64,000 bases of DNA from Actinomycetes bacterium (GCA_021838445.1 JAKCDU010000012.1:1-64000), one strand, 5' to 3'; counted from the first letter of the stretch, positions 1 to 9,849 are shown. Translations and numbers: made by a program. Notes: generated by a model not told the origin, from the sequence alone.

Positions 1-49
1 GACCTGACGCTTACAAGGCGCCTGCTCTGGCCAACTGAGCTACTCGGGC
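1..49 (-). tRNA. tRNA-Thr (anticodon TGT), 3' part cut off by the window edge
   Basis: Read on the minus strand from position 49, the sequence opens with a 7-nt acceptor strand GCCCGAG, then TA. A D-arm bounded by GCTC and GAGC follows, then an anticodon stem GGCGC/GCGTC closing the 7-nt loop CTTGTAA. The anticodon is TGT (Thr, ACA codons). The variable loop begins (AGGTC) and the T-arm and acceptor 3' strand lie outside the window. No gene is visible between this tRNA and position 203. Confidence 0.9.
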
Positions 50-203
50 GTGCGTCGTGGACCGGCGCCTCCAGTAGGGAGGAACGGTCCTCGTTCGAGC
101 GGCTTCGACACCCGAACGGGGCCGTACTCTACCGGGCGGGGCGGCACGACGCGGGTGGTCCACGGCGACGGGACGGCCCGGGGATCAGAGCAACGCCCGG
201 AGA

Positions 204-737
204 TCAGAGCAAGGCCCGGCCGGGTGAACGCCCGAGATATGCCTCGTCGTGATCCATGGAGTCGAGCAGGAGCCGTTTGGCTGTGATCAACTCGAGCCAT
301 TCGCTGTCGGCGGCCCCCGAGTTGCGCCGGTCGTGGGTTGCGAGCAGCTCTTCGATCTCGGCCACGGCTCGTTTCAGCAGACGATGATCCTGGCCGCTCG
401 CCCCCCACAGCGCTCCGGCCGCTCCGCCGGTGTAGGGAGACGGTCGACGGGCCAGTCGGCGAGCCTCACCGACCAGCTTGTCGATGCTGCCCTGCGATGC
501 ATCGGTCGGGGCCTGGCCGACCGATGTGGGGGTGCGTGGGCCGGTGGGGACTGACCTCTCGTCGGGAATGGCCGACACGTCGACGATGACCGAATCGCCG
601 AACACGTGGTGCCAGGCGTCGGCCTCCGCCGGTCTCAACTCGTTCCAGGCGTGGCTCTGCCAGGAGCACGAGCAGGTGGCCTTGTGCGAACGCCCGCGGC
701 GCTCGATCGTCACGCGGTGATCATCGGGTCGAGTCAC
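204..737 (-). CDS. hypothetical protein, 177 aa
   Basis: I do not recognise a family. The chosen start is the GTG at 737, preceded by a near-perfect Shine-Dalgarno GAGGAGGT (748-741), though the spacer is short. An open frame continues upstream to 908, but that part is a low-complexity Pro/Ala/Arg stretch and looks non-coding. The N-terminal third has a CSCSW motif followed by a His-rich WHH stretch, which could be a small metal-binding or degenerate zinc-ribbon patch. The C-terminal 90 residues look helical and charged (EIEELLATHD, LITAKRLLLDSMDHDE). No signal peptide or membrane segment is visible. It stands alone between the tRNA and the oxoprolinase genes. Confidence 0.6.
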   Translation of the reverse strand: MTRPDDHRVTIERRGRSHKATCSCSWQSHAWNELRPAEADAWHHVFGDSVIVDVSAIPDERSVPTGPRTPTSVGQAPTDASQGSIDKLVGEARRLARRPSPYTGGAAGALWGASGQDHRLLKRAVAEIEELLATHDRRNSGAADSEWLELITAKRLLLDSMDHDEAYLGRSPGRALL

Positions 738-915
738 GTGACCTCCTCGAGTCGGCTGGTCCCAGACTAACCATCCGGCGCGCCGGGTCGACCCAGCCAG
801 AGGCGGCCCGGCGGGAGCGGCCGGCCTCGCGGATGCGACCCGGCCAGAGGGTGCGCCCCGGCCCGGCGGGGGAGGCCTGGCCCACGAGGTCGAGGAGGCC
901 TCCCCCACTCGTCGT

Positions 916-2556
916 TCAGGTCGGTGGGAACACGAAGCGCAGCCGGGTGCCGGGCTCCGCCTGGGCCAGGTCGTCGAGGCTCAGGTCGTCGACGACAGCC
1001 ACGACCGGGTACCCGCCGGTGGGCGGATGGTTGCGCATGAGGACTATCGGATGTCCTGCCGGGGGTACCTGCACCGCGCCGGCGATCATCCCCTCGGAGG
1101 GGACGCCGCCCGGGTGGACCAAGGACAGGGCCCGTCCATCCAGGCGCATCCCGACCCGGTCGCTCCGCGGGCTGACCGACCACTCCGTCGAAGCCAGGGC
1201 CAGCCGGCCGCTCGGACCCAGGCGGTCGTCGCGGGGGCCCCAGCGGGCCCGGATCTCGAGCACGTCCGGCCTTTCCCGCGGTGGGCCGCCGGTCACCCGA
1301 AGAGCCGGGAGCTCCAGCCCGACCTCGCGACCGATCACGGGACCGGACCCGGGCGGGCCGGTACCGACCCGGTCGGAGCGCAGCTGACCGTTCCGGGTGC
1401 GGCGGTCGGGACCGACGGCCACGAGATCACCGTCGCGCAGCGGCGGAGGGCCCAGACCCGAGAGGGTGTCCGTGGATCGGCTCCCCAGAACCACCGGTAC
1501 GTCGAAGCCGCCGGAGACGGCCAGGTAGATGCGGAGTCCCGAGCGGCAACGGCCGATGACGAGCTCGGATCCAGACCGCAGGGCGAGGGCGGTGTAACGG
1601 CGGGCCGGAAGCCCGTCCACGGTTACCGGTGCGTCGGCGCCGGTAACGGAGATCAACCGGTCGGCCCGCATCCGCAAGCGCACCGGACCGGTGAGAGCTT
1701 CCATTACCGCCGCCCCGTCGGGATTCCCCACCAGCTGGTTGGCTGCTCGGGCCGCCCCGCGGTCGGCGGCCCCGGCGGCGGGAACCCCCATGTGGGCCCA
1801 CCCCTGCCGGCCCAGGTCCTGAACCGTCAGGTGCGGCCCGCGGTCGAGGACCAGGACGGCTGGTTGACCCGGCGACGGCGGGGTCAGCGGGTGGGACAGT
1901 CGGCCGGCACCACTTGACACATCGCCCGTCGCGGGGTGGAAGCGGACCCGGTCGCCGGGGGACAGCAGCGCCGGCAGGTTCCGGGCGGGATCGAACATCA
2001 CGGTCCCGGTACGGCCGATTATCCGCCACCCGCCGGGGGTGGACTGGGGGTAGACGGCGGCCATCTCGTCGGCCAGGCCGACCGATCCGGCCGGGACCGA
2101 CGGCCGCGGCGTGTCCAGCCGCGGGACCGACAGGGCTCCGGGTCCTCCGGCCAGGTAGGCGAAGCCGGGGGAGAAGCCGAGAAAGGCGACCGTGTACTCT
2201 GTGGCGCCGTGGCGTTCGACCACCTCCTGCGGGCTCAGGCCGCACATCTCGGCCACCGCCTCGAGATCAGGCCCGTCGTAGGACACGGGGATGGTCACCG
2301 CTCGAGGCGGGGCCGTGTCGATTTCTCCCATCTCGGGCAGGGCCTTGGCCACCATCGAGAGGTCCACCGGTACCAGCGGTCCGGCCGGGTCGAGCCGCAG
2401 CAGCAGCGATGACGCGCCGGCCACGATCTCCTCGACGCCGGCCACCGGTCGGACCCGCAGCGTCCTCCACAGGCGGTGGACGTCGCCCGTCGATGCCAGC
2501 TCCACCAGCACGGCCCTCTCCCCGACGGGGCGGACCCGGACCGGCTCGGAGGTCAC
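916..2556 (-). CDS. pxpBC: 5-oxoprolinase subunits B and C fused (PxpB-PxpC; KipI-KipA type)
   Basis: With PxpA this would form the ATP-dependent 5-oxoprolinase that opens 5-oxoproline (pyroglutamate) to glutamate in the cytosol. The 546-aa protein is a head-to-tail fusion. Residues ~1-220 are the KipI/allophanate-hydrolase subunit 1 domain (YTVAFLGFSPGFAYL, then a RTGTVMFDP segment). Residues ~235-546 are the KipA/subunit 2 domain (LTVQDLGRQGWAHMGVP near its start). Such fusions are known in bacteria. I use the GTG at 2556, which gives the usual N-terminus (VRVRPVGERAVLVEL) and lies 7 nt from the end of pxpA. The open frame up to 2940 is the antisense shadow of pxpA. No SD is obvious, so translation may be coupled to pxpA. 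Confidence 0.9.
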   Translation of the reverse strand: MTSEPVRVRPVGERAVLVELASTGDVHRLWRTLRVRPVAGVEEIVAGASSLLLRLDPAGPLVPVDLSMVAKALPEMGEIDTAPPRAVTIPVSYDGPDLEAVAEMCGLSPQEVVERHGATEYTVAFLGFSPGFAYLAGGPGALSVPRLDTPRPSVPAGSVGLADEMAAVYPQSTPGGWRIIGRTGTVMFDPARNLPALLSPGDRVRFHPATGDVSSGAGRLSHPLTPPSPGQPAVLVLDRGPHLTVQDLGRQGWAHMGVPAAGAADRGAARAANQLVGNPDGAAVMEALTGPVRLRMRADRLISVTGADAPVTVDGLPARRYTALALRSGSELVIGRCRSGLRIYLAVSGGFDVPVVLGSRSTDTLSGLGPPPLRDGDLVAVGPDRRTRNGQLRSDRVGTGPPGSGPVIGREVGLELPALRVTGGPPRERPDVLEIRARWGPRDDRLGPSGRLALASTEWSVSPRSDRVGMRLDGRALSLVHPGGVPSEGMIAGAVQVPPAGHPIVLMRNHPPTGGYPVVAVVDDLSLDDLAQAEPGTRLRFVFPPT

Positions 2557-2563
2557 CGGGCCC

Positions 2564-3316
2564 CTATACCGAGGCGACGAACGGGGCGATGGCGACCCCC
2601 GCCGCCTCCAGTCCCGAGCGGACCGCCCGAGCCAGGCCGGCTGCGCCCGGTTGGTCACCGTGGATGCAGATGGAGTCGACACCCACCCTGATCTCGCTGC
2701 CGTCGATGGCGACGATCCGTCCCTCCAGAACCATTTGCACGGTTCGGCGGGCCACTCCATGTGGATCTTCGATGACCGAACCGGGGGTACCTCGGGGGGC
2801 CAGCGTTCCGTCGGGGAGGTAGGCCCGGTCGGCGAAGACCTCGCGGTAGCACCGAAGGCCGGCCTGCGACGCCAGTCGGTGCATCTGCGATCCGTCCGGG
2901 CAGAGAAGGGCCAGCCCGAGAGCGGCCACCGCCCGCACAACCGGGGCGGCCACCGCCGCGTCGGTCACCGCCGCGCTGTAGAGGGACCCGTGGGGCTTGA
3001 CGAACCGCAGCCGGCTCCCCGCCGCCCGCGCCGCCGCCCCCATGGCCCCCACCTGGTAGACGATTTCGGCGAAGAGGCGATCTTCAGGGACATCCACCGG
3101 CCGGCGCCCGAACCCTTCCCGGTCGGCGTAGGACGGGTGGGCGCCGACGGTCACGCCCATCCGGGAGGCCTTGGCCGCGGTGGCCACCATGGTGGAGGGG
3201 TCGCCGGCGTGATAGGCACATGCGACAGATGCGCTACTCACCACCCGCAGAAGGTCGTCGTCGGACGGCCCGCCCTCACCGAGATCGGCGTTGAGGTCGA
3301 CAGTGCCGCTCGTCAC
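2564..3316 (-). CDS. pxpA: 5-oxoprolinase subunit A (LamB/YcsF family)
   Basis: This is the LamB/YcsF subunit of 5-oxoprolinase, 250 aa, the normal family length. It opens with the family signature VDLNADLGEG, followed by SVACAYHAGDP and VGAHPSYADREGFGRR, and later KPHGSLY and ICIHGD. All of these are conserved metal/substrate-site segments of the family. The GTG at 3316 is the only start that begins directly ahead of the signature. The upstream extension to 3490 runs into the divergent DUF3263 gene. It is the first gene of a two-gene minus-strand operon with pxpBC. Confidence 0.9.
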   Translation of the reverse strand: MTSGTVDLNADLGEGGPSDDDLLRVVSSASVACAYHAGDPSTMVATAAKASRMGVTVGAHPSYADREGFGRRPVDVPEDRLFAEIVYQVGAMGAAARAAGSRLRFVKPHGSLYSAAVTDAAVAAPVVRAVAALGLALLCPDGSQMHRLASQAGLRCYREVFADRAYLPDGTLAPRGTPGSVIEDPHGVARRTVQMVLEGRIVAIDGSEIRVGVDSICIHGDQPGAAGLARAVRSGLEAAGVAIAPFVASV

Positions 3317-3419
3317 CGCACCAGTTTGGCGGCTCGAGGAGCCCCTCCCCGGGCCACCTCGCACCGCGGCGACAGGAGAATGCTTGATCCGCCCAGGCCG
3401 GGATGGCAGGCTCGGGCGG

Positions 3420-3677
3420 ATGGGACTATCCGAACGGGAACGGGCGATCCTCGATTTCGAGGGTTCCTGGTGGACCGTACCGGGCCCCAAGGAGGCCGCT
3501 ATCCGGGCCCGACTGGGTCTGTCAGCGAGCCGCTACCGCGAGATTCTCGCCGGTCTGATCGATTCCCCTGACGCCCAGAGCGCCGCCCCGCTGCTCATCC
3601 GCCGGCTCCGGCGCGAGCGTGACCGGCGCAGACGGGCCCGCTTCGAGGGTCGCCCCGCCGGCGGCAGGAAATTCTGA
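3420..3677 (+). CDS. DUF3263 family protein
   Basis: This 85-aa basic protein matches the actinobacterial DUF3263 family: it starts MGLSERERAILDFEGSWW, then has a helix-turn-helix-like RARLGLSASRYREIL segment and an Arg-rich tail. The family has no known function, but the HTH-like core and tail suggest nucleic-acid binding (inference). The ATG at 3420 is chosen because family members begin with this conserved L-S-x-R-E-R motif. Its stop codon overlaps the ATG of the next gene by one base (TGATG). Genes 3420-4992 therefore look like one transcriptional unit. Confidence 0.85.
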   Translation: MGLSERERAILDFEGSWWTVPGPKEAAIRARLGLSASRYREILAGLIDSPDAQSAAPLLIRRLRRERDRRRRARFEGRPAGGRKF

Positions 3678-4222
3678 TGAACCGTCCCGCAGCCGGCCGG
3701 AGTCGATCCGACAGCGGTGTGCAGTGGGGTCGGGCCCTGGGCCTGATCGCGGTGCTGGTGATCGTCGGCGTGATCGTCCTGGCCAAGACCCACGGCTCCA
3801 CCCCGACCGCCACGTCGACCACCGGTACCGCCACCCACCACGGCAGCACGACCACCTCCACGCTGGCCACGTCGACCACTACGACCGCCCTGCTGCCCGC
3901 CTCGCAGGTCAAGGTCCAGGTGCTGAACGGCTTGAAGACCGGCCTTCTGGCCAGCCAGTGGACGCAGAAGATCAAGACCCAGTTCGGCTACATCACCGAA
4001 CCGCCCGACGACGCCACCGTGACCGTACCGGCATCGATCGTCTACGTGCTGACCCCCGGCTACCAGGCCGAAGCTCAGAAGCTGGCCACCTCGGTCGGTC
4101 TGGCGGCGAGCGCGGTGTACCCGACGGTTCCCCCGCCGGCGAGCGCCCCGATCCCCACGGCCGACCGGGCGGCGGCCAACCTGGTGCTGGTGATCGGCCC
4201 CGACCTGGCGGCGACCAGCTGA
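3677..4222 (+). CDS. LytR_C-domain membrane-anchored protein
   Basis: The 181-aa protein has a short basic cytoplasmic N-terminus and one membrane segment at ~19-36 (ALGLIAVLVIVGVIVLA). A Thr/Ser-rich linker (~38-72) follows, then an extracytoplasmic domain of the LytR_C type starting at KVQVLNG (~77). LytR_C domains occur at the C-terminus of LCP cell-wall ligases or alone, as here, in actinobacteria; their role in the envelope is undefined. It is sandwiched by overlaps: its ATG overlaps the DUF3263 stop, and otsB starts within its last codons. The linkage to trehalose phosphatase is unusual and may reflect envelope/trehalose coupling (speculation). Confidence 0.8.
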   Translation: MNRPAAGRSRSDSGVQWGRALGLIAVLVIVGVIVLAKTHGSTPTATSTTGTATHHGSTTTSTLATSTTTTALLPASQVKVQVLNGLKTGLLASQWTQKIKTQFGYITEPPDDATVTVPASIVYVLTPGYQAEAQKLATSVGLAASAVYPTVPPPASAPIPTADRAAANLVLVIGPDLAATS

Positions 4223-4992
4223 ACCGTCTGGTCGCCGAATGGCTGGCCGCCGCCGGCCGGGACCCCCAGAAGGCCGGTGTCTTCGTCGATTTCGACGGGA
4301 CCCTCGCCCCTATCGTCGATGACCCGGCTGCGGCGCGGCCTCACCGCGCCGCCGTAGGGGTCCTGTCGGAGCTGGCCTCTCGGTGGGGGACGGTCGCCGT
4401 CGTGTCGGGCCGCCCCGTAGCCTTCCTCGCCGAGCACCTGCGCGGTTCGGGGGCGACGGTCCTCCACGGGCTCTACGGACTGGAGCGGGCCAGCGCCTCG
4501 GGTGGGGTGGAGACCGAGCCTGCGGCGGCGGAGTGGAGGGTGGTGGTCGATTCCGCGGCGACCGAGGCCGAAGCCGAGCTGGGGCCGGGAGCGGTGGAAC
4601 GCAAAGGCCTGACCGTGACCCTGCACTACCGCACCGATCCCGGTCGTGAGCCCCAGGTCGCCCGACTGGCGGCCGGCTTGGCCGGTCGGTCCGGGCTGGT
4701 CGTCCACGACGCCAAGATGTCGGTGGAGTTGCGACCCCCGGTGGAGACCGACAAGGGCACGGTGCTGCGCCAGAGCGCGGCGGGACTCGTGGCCGTGGCC
4801 TTCGCCGGGGACGACCTGGGCGACCTTCCCGCCTACTCGGTCCTCGCCGAGTTGCGCGCCGCCGGCGTCGCGACCTTGTCGATCGCGGCCGGCGGGGACG
4901 AGACCCCTCCCGCAGTGCTCGAGGCGGCCGACCTGACCGTGGAGGGCCCGTCCGGGATCATCGAGGTGCTCGAGCAGCTAGCCGGTAGCTGA
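4219..4992 (+). CDS. otsB: trehalose-6-phosphate phosphatase
   Basis: This is a HAD-family phosphatase that removes phosphate from trehalose-6-phosphate, completing the OtsAB pathway with the otsA gene at 5044-6453. Motif I VFVDFDGTLAPI lies near residue 24. Motif II is the Ser in VAVVSGRP, motif III the Lys in KMSVELRP, and motif IV FAGDDLGDLPA. The length of about 257 aa is normal. The start is a problem: no ATG, GTG or TTG lies in frame between the stop of the upstream gene region and the HAD motif. The best candidate is CTG at 4219, overlapping the LytR_C stop as CTGA; CTG at 4228 is an alternative. Function is certain; the start is not. Confidence 0.9.
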   Translation: MNRLVAEWLAAAGRDPQKAGVFVDFDGTLAPIVDDPAAARPHRAAVGVLSELASRWGTVAVVSGRPVAFLAEHLRGSGATVLHGLYGLERASASGGVETEPAAAEWRVVVDSAATEAEAELGPGAVERKGLTVTLHYRTDPGREPQVARLAAGLAGRSGLVVHDAKMSVELRPPVETDKGTVLRQSAAGLVAVAFAGDDLGDLPAYSVLAELRAAGVATLSIAAGGDETPPAVLEAADLTVEGPSGIIEVLEQLAGS

Positions 4993-5043
4993 CTCGACCG
5001 AAACTTTTCCCGACCCGCCGCTCAACCGCCCCGACCCGCCCGC

Positions 5044-6453
<1,410 letters not shown>

Positions 6454-6483
6454 GGTTGGCCCGACCATACCCAGCATGGAGGC

Positions 6484-7476
6484 ATGCCCAGGGTCGTGGT
6501 AGCCCCCGACAAGTTCCGGGGCAGCGCGTCTGCGGGCGAGGTGGCCGCCGCCATAGGCGACCAAGCGCGCCGGCTCGGCTGGTCGGTCGATCTCGCTCCG
6601 CTGTCCGACGGTGGCGAGGGCTTCTGCTCCGTTCTCGGTGGGAGACCCCGGCCGGTGACGGTGCGCGGGCCGCTCGGAGAGCCGGTCGAGTCAGCCTGGT
6701 TCGAGCTCGACGGCGGCGCCACCGCGGCCATCGAGATGGCCATGGCGTCGGGGCTGGTCCTGGCCGGGGGCGAGGAGGCCAACGACCCGATGCGGGCGGG
6801 GACCGCCGGGGTTGGCGAGCTGATCGCCGCCGCGGTGAAGGCCGGAGCCCGGCGCCTGCTGGTGGGTATGGGCGGCTCGGCGTCGACCGACGGCGGCTGG
6901 GACGCCCTGCAGGTCCTCGAACCCCACAGCCGCCTGTCGGGGGTGCGTATCGAGGTCGCCTGCGATGTGCGGACCCGCTTCCTCGACGCGGCCGCGGTGT
7001 TCGCCCCTCAGAAGGGGGCGACCCCCGCCCAGGTGGAGATGCTGGGTCGGCGCCTCGAGCGACTGGCCCAGTTGTACCTGCAGCGATACGGGGTCGACGT
7101 CACCGAGATGGACGGAGCCGGGGCGGCGGGCGGGCTGGCCGGTGGCCTGGCGGCCGTCGGCGGGGTCCTGATGAGCGGGTTCGAGGTGGTCTCCGATCGG
7201 ATCGACCTGCCGTCACGCATCGAAGGGGCCGACCTGGTGATCACCGGCGAGGGCCTGCTCGACGACCAGTCCTTCGAGGGTAAATCAGTCGGTGGTGTAG
7301 CCGAGCTCGGCGCCGAGCTGGGGGTGCCGGTGGTCGTCATCGCCGGCGACGTCGAGGGCGATCCGGACATCGAGTACCAGACCCTCGTCGGCTTCGCCGG
7401 GGAGGAAGCCGCCTGGAGCGACCCGCTCGGCGTTCTCCGCCGCATCACCGCTCAGGTGCTCACCGTGGCGCGCTGA
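6484..7476 (+). CDS. glycerate kinase (GlxK/GarK type I)
   Basis: It phosphorylates D-glycerate with ATP. The 330-aa protein starts with VVVAPDKFRGSASAGEVA, the type-I glycerate kinase N-terminus. It has the LSDGGEGFC segment, MGGSASTDGGWD, GAGAAGGLAGGL, and VITGEGLLDDQSFEGKS near the nucleotide site. The ATG at 6484 is preferred over 6448 because it leads directly into the conserved strand. It lies between otsA (divergent) and gpgS (convergent). It might salvage glycerate released from glucosylglycerate, feeding phosphoglycerate to GpgS; that link is inference from position. Confidence 0.9.
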   Translation: MPRVVVAPDKFRGSASAGEVAAAIGDQARRLGWSVDLAPLSDGGEGFCSVLGGRPRPVTVRGPLGEPVESAWFELDGGATAAIEMAMASGLVLAGGEEANDPMRAGTAGVGELIAAAVKAGARRLLVGMGGSASTDGGWDALQVLEPHSRLSGVRIEVACDVRTRFLDAAAVFAPQKGATPAQVEMLGRRLERLAQLYLQRYGVDVTEMDGAGAAGGLAGGLAAVGGVLMSGFEVVSDRIDLPSRIEGADLVITGEGLLDDQSFEGKSVGGVAELGAELGVPVVVIAGDVEGDPDIEYQTLVGFAGEEAAWSDPLGVLRRITAQVLTVAR

Positions 7477-7490
7477 CCGATCCGGGCCCC

Positions 7491-7522
7491 GAGCCGACGG
7501 CGTCGTCGCCCGGTCGGGGCTC
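7491..7522. terminator. possible bidirectional hairpin terminator
   Basis: The gap between the convergent glycerate kinase and gpgS genes can fold as GAGCC-GAC-GGC pairing with GCC-(CG)-GTC-(GG)-GGCTC, a GC-rich stem with two small bulges and a short loop. There is no T-run on either side, so this is a structural suggestion only. Confidence 0.35.
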
Positions 7523-7532
7523 AGAGGGGCGC

Positions 7533-8402
7533 TCAGGCTGTCTTGCGGTGGGCCGGCACCTCGATCAGGGGTGGCAGCTCGAGGTAGCGCACCGCCACCG
7601 TTTCGGTGCCCGGCCGGACCAGGCGGGCCACCCACGGGAAGTCCTCGCCGGCCAGCCCGGCCCGCTCGACGGCCAGCTGCATGATGGACAGGGACTGCGG
7701 ACCGAGCTCGGCGAGCGGGCGGTTGCGGTGGACCCGCTCGCCGAGATCGCACTGCACCAGCCCGGCGTTGCCGAACCGGGCGGTCACGTCGATCAGCAGG
7801 CCGAGGTCCACGCTGTAGCCCCCGGCGAAGGGCAACGACTCGAGGATGTGGCGGTAGGAGGCGCACTCGCCCGACAGCGGCTGGTCGAGGTCGGCCAGAT
7901 GAGGGAAGAAGAGGGAGATGAGCGGCCGGGCGACCAGTTCGGTGGTGCGCCCCCCGTTGCGCTCGTAGGAGCCCTTGGTGAACATCACGTCGTCGCGGGC
8001 GAGGAGCGGGCCGGCCAGACCCAGCACGAAGGCCGAGGTGAAGCCGCGGATGTCGCCGTCGCAGAAGACGATCACCTCCCCGGTGCAGACGTGAACCCCC
8101 TTCCACATGGCTTGGCCCTTGCCGTGGGCCGGGTAGTCGGGCAGGACCGTCTGGGTGGAGCACACTTCTGCCCCGGCGGCGGCGGCGATCCGGGCGGTGT
8201 CGTCGGTGGACCCGTCGTCGATGACCATGATCTGGTCCACCACGGGGACCGCCTCCACGAGGTCCCGCCTGATACGGGTGACGATCTCGCCGATGGTCTC
8301 GGCCTCGTCGCGGGCCGGGATGCAGACACTGACCCGGCGTCCCCGCTTGGCCGCGAGGACCCGGCCGGCCGGGTAGTCGGCCGAGTTGAACGAGCGGCGC
8401 AT
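7533..8402 (-). CDS. gpgS: glucosyl-3-phosphoglycerate synthase (GT81)
   Basis: GpgS transfers glucose from an NDP-glucose to 3-phosphoglycerate, the first step of glucosylglycerate (and, in mycobacteria, of methylglucose lipopolysaccharide). The 289-aa protein has the GT-A landmarks RVSVCIPARDEAETIG, VIDDGSTDDTARI, HGKGQAMWKG and the metal-binding CDGDIRGF. GECASYRH and GYSVDLGLLID follow, typical of GT81. It is slightly shorter than the mycobacterial enzyme. I use the ATG at 8402 (MRRSFNSADYP); the frame upstream overlaps the SAM riboswitch of the divergent operon and is not coding. No phosphatase (GpgP) is seen nearby. Confidence 0.9.
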   Translation of the reverse strand: MRRSFNSADYPAGRVLAAKRGRRVSVCIPARDEAETIGEIVTRIRRDLVEAVPVVDQIMVIDDGSTDDTARIAAAAGAEVCSTQTVLPDYPAHGKGQAMWKGVHVCTGEVIVFCDGDIRGFTSAFVLGLAGPLLARDDVMFTKGSYERNGGRTTELVARPLISLFFPHLADLDQPLSGECASYRHILESLPFAGGYSVDLGLLIDVTARFGNAGLVQCDLGERVHRNRPLAELGPQSLSIMQLAVERAGLAGEDFPWVARLVRPGTETVAVRYLELPPLIEVPAHRKTA

Positions 8403-8446
8403 GGCCCCAATCCTGCCACGGCTGACATCGCCAGCCCGAAAGCGGG

Positions 8447-8474
8447 CTGCACCGGTGCGGCGAGGATGTACACT
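8447..8474 (+). promoter_or_regulatory. candidate promoter for the riboswitch transcript
   Basis: CTGCAC (8447-8452) and TACACT (8469-8474) are spaced by 16 nt and sit immediately upstream of the riboswitch aptamer (8478). The match to a primary-sigma consensus is moderate. The position, with the transcript starting just before the P1 stem, is what makes it plausible. Confidence 0.4.
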
Positions 8475-8477
8475 CGA

Positions 8478-8587
8478 GGCCGACATCATCAAGAGCGGCA
8501 GAGGGACGGGCCCTGTGAAGCCGCGGCAACCCACCGTCACTCCCATGGGAACGTCGGTTCGGTGCCAATGCCCGGTTCGATGAGGCC
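8478..8587 (+). promoter_or_regulatory. SAM-I (S-box) riboswitch
   Basis: The segment contains the SAM-I core in order: ATCAAGAG (kink-turn side of P2), GAGGGACGGGCCC, TGTGAAGCCGCGGCAACC, then GGTGCCAATGCC and the closing GATGAG. GGCC at 8478-8481 and 8584-8587 closes the P1 end. These are the conserved blocks of the S-box class, not the SAM-II or SAM-IV pattern. It ends 4 nt before the AGGAGGA Shine-Dalgarno (8591) of the PLP enzyme gene. SAM binding could therefore control SD access or an anti-terminator; the mode is not visible. The expected effect is repression when SAM is plentiful. Confidence 0.9.
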
Positions 8588-8604
8588 ATCAGGAGGAAAT
8601 CGAA

Positions 8605-9846
8605 GTGCCATACGTCGAAGGTCTGCGGTGCCGGGAATGTGGCCGGCCCTACCCAGCCGAAGCTCTGCACGTCTGTGAGTGGTGTTTCGGTCCGCTCGAG
8701 GTGGTCTACGACTACGAGGCCATACGGGCGGCCGTTTCGCGCCCCCGCATCGCCGCCGGGCCCCTGTCCATCTGGCGTTACGCCGACCTGCTGCCGGCGG
8801 CCGCCGACGGAGCGGTGAGCCTCGGGGCCGGGTTCACCCCGCTGGTCCGGGCGGACCGGCTGGCGGCCGAGCTCGGCCTGCGGGAGCTTTGGATCAAGAA
8901 CGACACCCTCAATCCCACCGGATCGTTCAAGGACCGGGTGGTTTCGGTCGCCCTCACCAAGGCCCAGGAGCTCGGCTTCAAGGTGGCGGCGTGCGCCTCC
9001 ACCGGGAATCTGGCCAACTCGGTGGCCGCCCACGCGGCCCACGCCGGGATGGAGTCGGTGGTGTTCATCCCCGCCGACCTGGAGGCCGGCAAGGTCGTTA
9101 CCACCGCCGTCTTCGGGGGCCGCCTGGTGGCCGTCGAGGGCAACTACGACGACGTCAACCGGCTCTGCGCCGAACTGGCTGGTGAGCACCCGGCGTGGGC
9201 CTTCGTCAACGTCAACGTGCGGACCTATTACGCCGAGGGGTCCAAGACGCTGGCTTTCGAGACGGCCGAGCAGCTCGGCTGGCAGGCGCCCGACCACGTC
9301 GTGGTGCCCGTCGCCTCGGGGAGCCAGCTGACCAAGGTGGCCAAGGGCTTCAAGGAGCTGTGGGCGGTCGGCCTGCTCGACGAGGAGCCTCATGTGCGGA
9401 TATCGGGGGCCCAGGCCACGGGGTGCTCCCCGGTGGCCGCCGCCTTCGCCGCCGGGCGCGACGTGGTCAAGCCGGTCAAGCCCGACACCATCGCCAAGTC
9501 CCTCGCCATCGGCAACCCCGCCGATGGCCCCTATGCGCTCGAGGCCGTGCGTTCCTCGGGGGGCGGCTTCGGGTCGGTCACCGACGACGAGATCGTGGCC
9601 GGGATCCGCCTCCTGGCCCGCACCGAGGGGATATTTGCCGAAACCGCCGGAGGGGTTACCATCGCCTCGCTGGTCCAGCTCGTAGATTCCGGCGTGGTCA
9701 AACCCGACGAGCGGGTCGTCGCCCTGGTGACCGGGAACGGCCTCAAGACCATCGAAGCGGTGGCCCCGCACTGCCGGCCCACCGCGACCATCGCCCCCAC
9801 CCTCGAGGCCTTTGCCGAGGCCGTCGACCTTCCCGCGGAGTTGTAG
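8605..9846 (+). CDS. thrC: threonine-synthase-like PLP enzyme (possibly O-phosphohomoserine-dependent homocysteine synthase)
   Basis: This 413-aa fold-type II PLP enzyme has an N-terminal zinc ribbon (CRECG ... CEWC, residues ~8-30) and the PLP lysine in NPTGSFKDR. It also has the phosphate-binding STGNLANS loop and the Ser/Gly-rich VPVASGSQL segment. The GTG at 8605 follows AGGAGGA with ideal spacing. Family membership would give threonine synthase, which converts O-phosphohomoserine to threonine. Two contextual facts point elsewhere: a SAM-I riboswitch directly upstream, and a CysO-like sulfur carrier 3 nt downstream. SAM control makes sense for methionine synthesis, not threonine. I recall a reported Streptomyces route (named MetM/MetO) in which a ThrC-like enzyme makes homocysteine from O-phosphohomoserine with a sulfur carrier; this pair fits that description. 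Both options remain open. Confidence 0.88.
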   Translation: MPYVEGLRCRECGRPYPAEALHVCEWCFGPLEVVYDYEAIRAAVSRPRIAAGPLSIWRYADLLPAAADGAVSLGAGFTPLVRADRLAAELGLRELWIKNDTLNPTGSFKDRVVSVALTKAQELGFKVAACASTGNLANSVAAHAAHAGMESVVFIPADLEAGKVVTTAVFGGRLVAVEGNYDDVNRLCAELAGEHPAWAFVNVNVRTYYAEGSKTLAFETAEQLGWQAPDHVVVPVASGSQLTKVAKGFKELWAVGLLDEEPHVRISGAQATGCSPVAAAFAAGRDVVKPVKPDTIAKSLAIGNPADGPYALEAVRSSGGGFGSVTDDEIVAGIRLLARTEGIFAETAGGVTIASLVQLVDSGVVKPDERVVALVTGNGLKTIEAVAPHCRPTATIAPTLEAFAEAVDLPAEL

Positions 9847-9849
9847 AGC

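Noticed and set aside
2557-2940. N-terminal extension of the PxpBC fusion
   Set aside because: This part is the shadow of pxpA; the fusion begins naturally at the GTG at 2556.
8478-8587. SAM-IV riboswitch, the class common in actinobacteria
   Set aside because: The core blocks (AAGAG, GAGGGA-GGCCC, GGTGCCAAT, GATGAG) follow the SAM-I layout; the SAM-IV pattern I remember differs.
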